Of a stretch of DNA of 64,000 nt, positions 63,501-64,000 are shown in pieces. The notes below the pieces were generated by a model, which searched no databases, was not told the DNA's origin, and saw only the letters and a program-made list of their open reading frames with translations. The stretch covers positions 2,666,001 through 2,730,000 of the forward strand of contig BSBM01000200.1 in the NCBI GenBank assembly GCA_027924585.1, in the 5' to 3' direction. The stretch's first letter is position 1. Every line of letters begins with the position of its first letter. The translations under genes were made by a program, and so were the position numbers. The stretch comes from Larix kaempferi (Eukaryota > Streptophyta > Pinopsida > Pinales > Pinaceae).

Positions 63501-64000
63501 CAACAAAGTATGCACATTCTACGTCATAGCGACTTTCTATAGTTTGTGCATGCGTCCGGAAATAGGAAAAGCTTACTTCCACCATTTTTTAAAATCACAG
63601 CTTCTAGAAGGTTTACATGATTTCGTAAAAGACACGATTTTTTAGAAAATGTGTTTTATTTCATAAATGGAAACTTCAAAGTATGCACATTCTACGTCAT
63701 AACGACTTTCTATAGTTTTGCGCATGCATCCGGAAATAAGAAAAGCTTACTTCCCCCGTTTTTTAAAATCACAGCTTCTAGAAGGTTTACATGATTTCTT
63801 AAAAAACACGAGTTTTTAGAAAATATGTTTTATTTCGTAAATGGAATAAACAAACTATGCACATTCTATGTCATAACGACTTTCTATAGTTTGCGTATGC
63901 GTCCGGAAATAAGAAAAGCTTACTTCCCCCATTTTTTAAAATCACAGCTTCTAGAAGGTTTACATGATTTCGTAAAAAACACAAGTTTTTAGAAAATGTG
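57591..64000. repeat. Block G: F-related satellite continuing past the window end
   Basis: It continues the F-type order (GATTGAACATAAG, T-run monomer near 57,704, GTGTATGCATCCGG, GGTTTACAGGATTTG). The CTATGGTTTGCGCATGTG neighbourhood at 58,971 recurs at 61,634 (offset 2,663 bp = 16 monomers minus the 104 bp lost in the composite at 59,588). From 62.9 to 63.75 kb it again follows the F order around 28.1-29.1 kb, with some monomers skipped. The last base is inside a monomer. Confidence 0.82.
59588..59829. repeat. Composite 242-bp unit formed by a 104-bp deletion across two monomers
   Basis: The distance between unit starts is 242 bp, that is two monomers minus 104 bp. At about 59,742-59,748 the 3' part of one monomer (TTACATGATT) runs directly into the middle of another (ATTCGTCCGG), skipping the CRE-like site and the NRF1-like core. 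The join can be placed with 3 bp of microhomology (ATT). The left side is F/G-type and the right side matches the monomer near 52,053-52,150 (CGTTTTTTTAAATC, then GAGATTTTAG), so two monomer types were joined. A one-base-short CTAAAAGCTTAC lies just upstream of the join. Confidence 0.9.

Larger units (their letters stand above)
1..64000. repeat. Tandem satellite array, ~173-bp monomer, head-to-tail, fills the window
   Basis: The same unit recurs every 172-174 bp from the first to the last base, always in the same orientation, about 370 times. In order, a unit contains an A/T-run segment (GAGTTTTTAGAAAATG), a CRE-like CTACGTCATAA, TGCGCATGCG, TCCGGAAAT, a HindIII site, a pyrimidine-rich CTTCC-CCG or CCACCG segment, TTTTAAAA, the palindrome CTTCTAGAAG, and an A-run before the next unit. 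Neighbours differ at several positions, but blocks of 5-25 units recur nearly unchanged, which defines higher-order repeats. No transposon, unique sequence, inverted unit or gap run is visible. The architecture fits centromeric or pericentromeric satellite DNA of a eukaryote; the species and family name are unknown to me. The array extends beyond both edges. Confidence 0.98.

Noticed and set aside
1-64000. CRISPR array
   Set aside because: The repeat period is 173 bp with similarity across the entire unit; there are no 20-40-bp spacers of unique sequence and no cas genes.
1-64000. Primate alpha satellite
   Set aside because: Only the monomer length and HOR style are similar. The sequence, with its HindIII/XbaI/SphI layout and CRE-like/NRF1-like core, does not match the alpha-satellite consensus as I know it.
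1-64000. Transposable element, LTR or terminal inverted repeat inserted in the array
   Set aside because: The 173-bp phase continues without a unique insert. The only large departures are the 51-bp deletions and the 104-bp deletion composite.
1-64000. Telomeric or subtelomeric repeat
   Set aside because: No runs of TTAGGG-type or other short telomeric motifs occur on either strand.
1-64000. rRNA, tRNA or 5S-derived satellite
   Set aside because: I looked for A/B-box internal promoter patterns, the tRNA T-loop motif and rRNA-like stretches in the consensus and saw none that persist across monomers.
1-64000. Assembly artefact from collapsed or looped repeat
   Set aside because: Repeated blocks differ by private variants and change partners at definite breakpoints, which is expected of real satellite evolution. 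Local misassembly cannot be excluded without reads, but looping would give exact copies.

Overview
The whole 64-kb window is one uninterrupted tandem satellite DNA array. I see no protein-coding gene, RNA gene, transposable element, CRISPR array or unique sequence, and both window edges lie inside the array. The unit is an AT-rich monomer of about 173 bp (a typical copy, 4258-4430, is 33% G+C by hand count). It is repeated roughly 370 times, always in the same orientation. Almost every copy carries a HindIII site, an XbaI site within a 10-bp palindrome, an SphI/FspI-overlapping TGCGCATGCG core, and a TCCGGAAAT element.

This points to a eukaryote, most likely an animal or other complex genome assembled from long reads. 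The near-nucleosomal monomer length, head-to-tail organisation and higher-order repeats (HORs) resemble centromeric or pericentromeric satellites such as primate alpha satellite (about 171 bp). The sequence is not alpha satellite and has no full CENP-B box. I do not recognise the species or a named family.

Layout, boundaries approximate: 1-4.79 kb is a diverged copy of the 3.75-kb HOR (D0). 4.79-8.1 kb is an 11-monomer tandem duplication. 7.2-12.2 kb is a 3,010-bp-offset duplication with a nested 813-bp duplication. 12.2-14.3 kb is a mosaic. 14.3-23.9 kb holds three consecutive nearly identical copies (third slightly short) of a 19-monomer, 3,285-bp HOR (C1-C3). 23.9-26.1 kb is a mosaic. 26.1-30.7 kb is block F1. 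30.7-32.3 kb is a partial fourth C copy. 32.3-43.1 kb holds D1 (3,751 bp), D2 (4,271 bp) and partial D3. 43.1-52.9 kb is a more heterogeneous zone with its own large duplication. 52.9-57.6 kb is F2, a nearly identical copy of F1 displaced by about 26.8 kb. 57.6-64.0 kb is F-related sequence with a rearranged 242-bp composite monomer.

The most interesting signals are: (i) nested HORs with clear breakpoints, recording successive amplifications; (ii) a short-monomer lineage (121-122 bp, eight copies) from one deletion with 2-bp microhomology; (iii) sequence variation that includes TpG and CpA forms at all seven core CpGs of the monomer, suggesting methylation-driven decay; (iv) a heat-shock-element-like dyad, a CRE-like site, an NRF1-like site and an ETS-like site in the consensus monomer. 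Point (iv) could matter if the satellite is transcribed, but its function is only inference.

Short open frames of 60-78 codons recur through the array. They are by-products of a monomer whose length is not a multiple of three, and are not annotated as genes. Distances come from matching diagnostic variants by eye; percentage identities were not computed.
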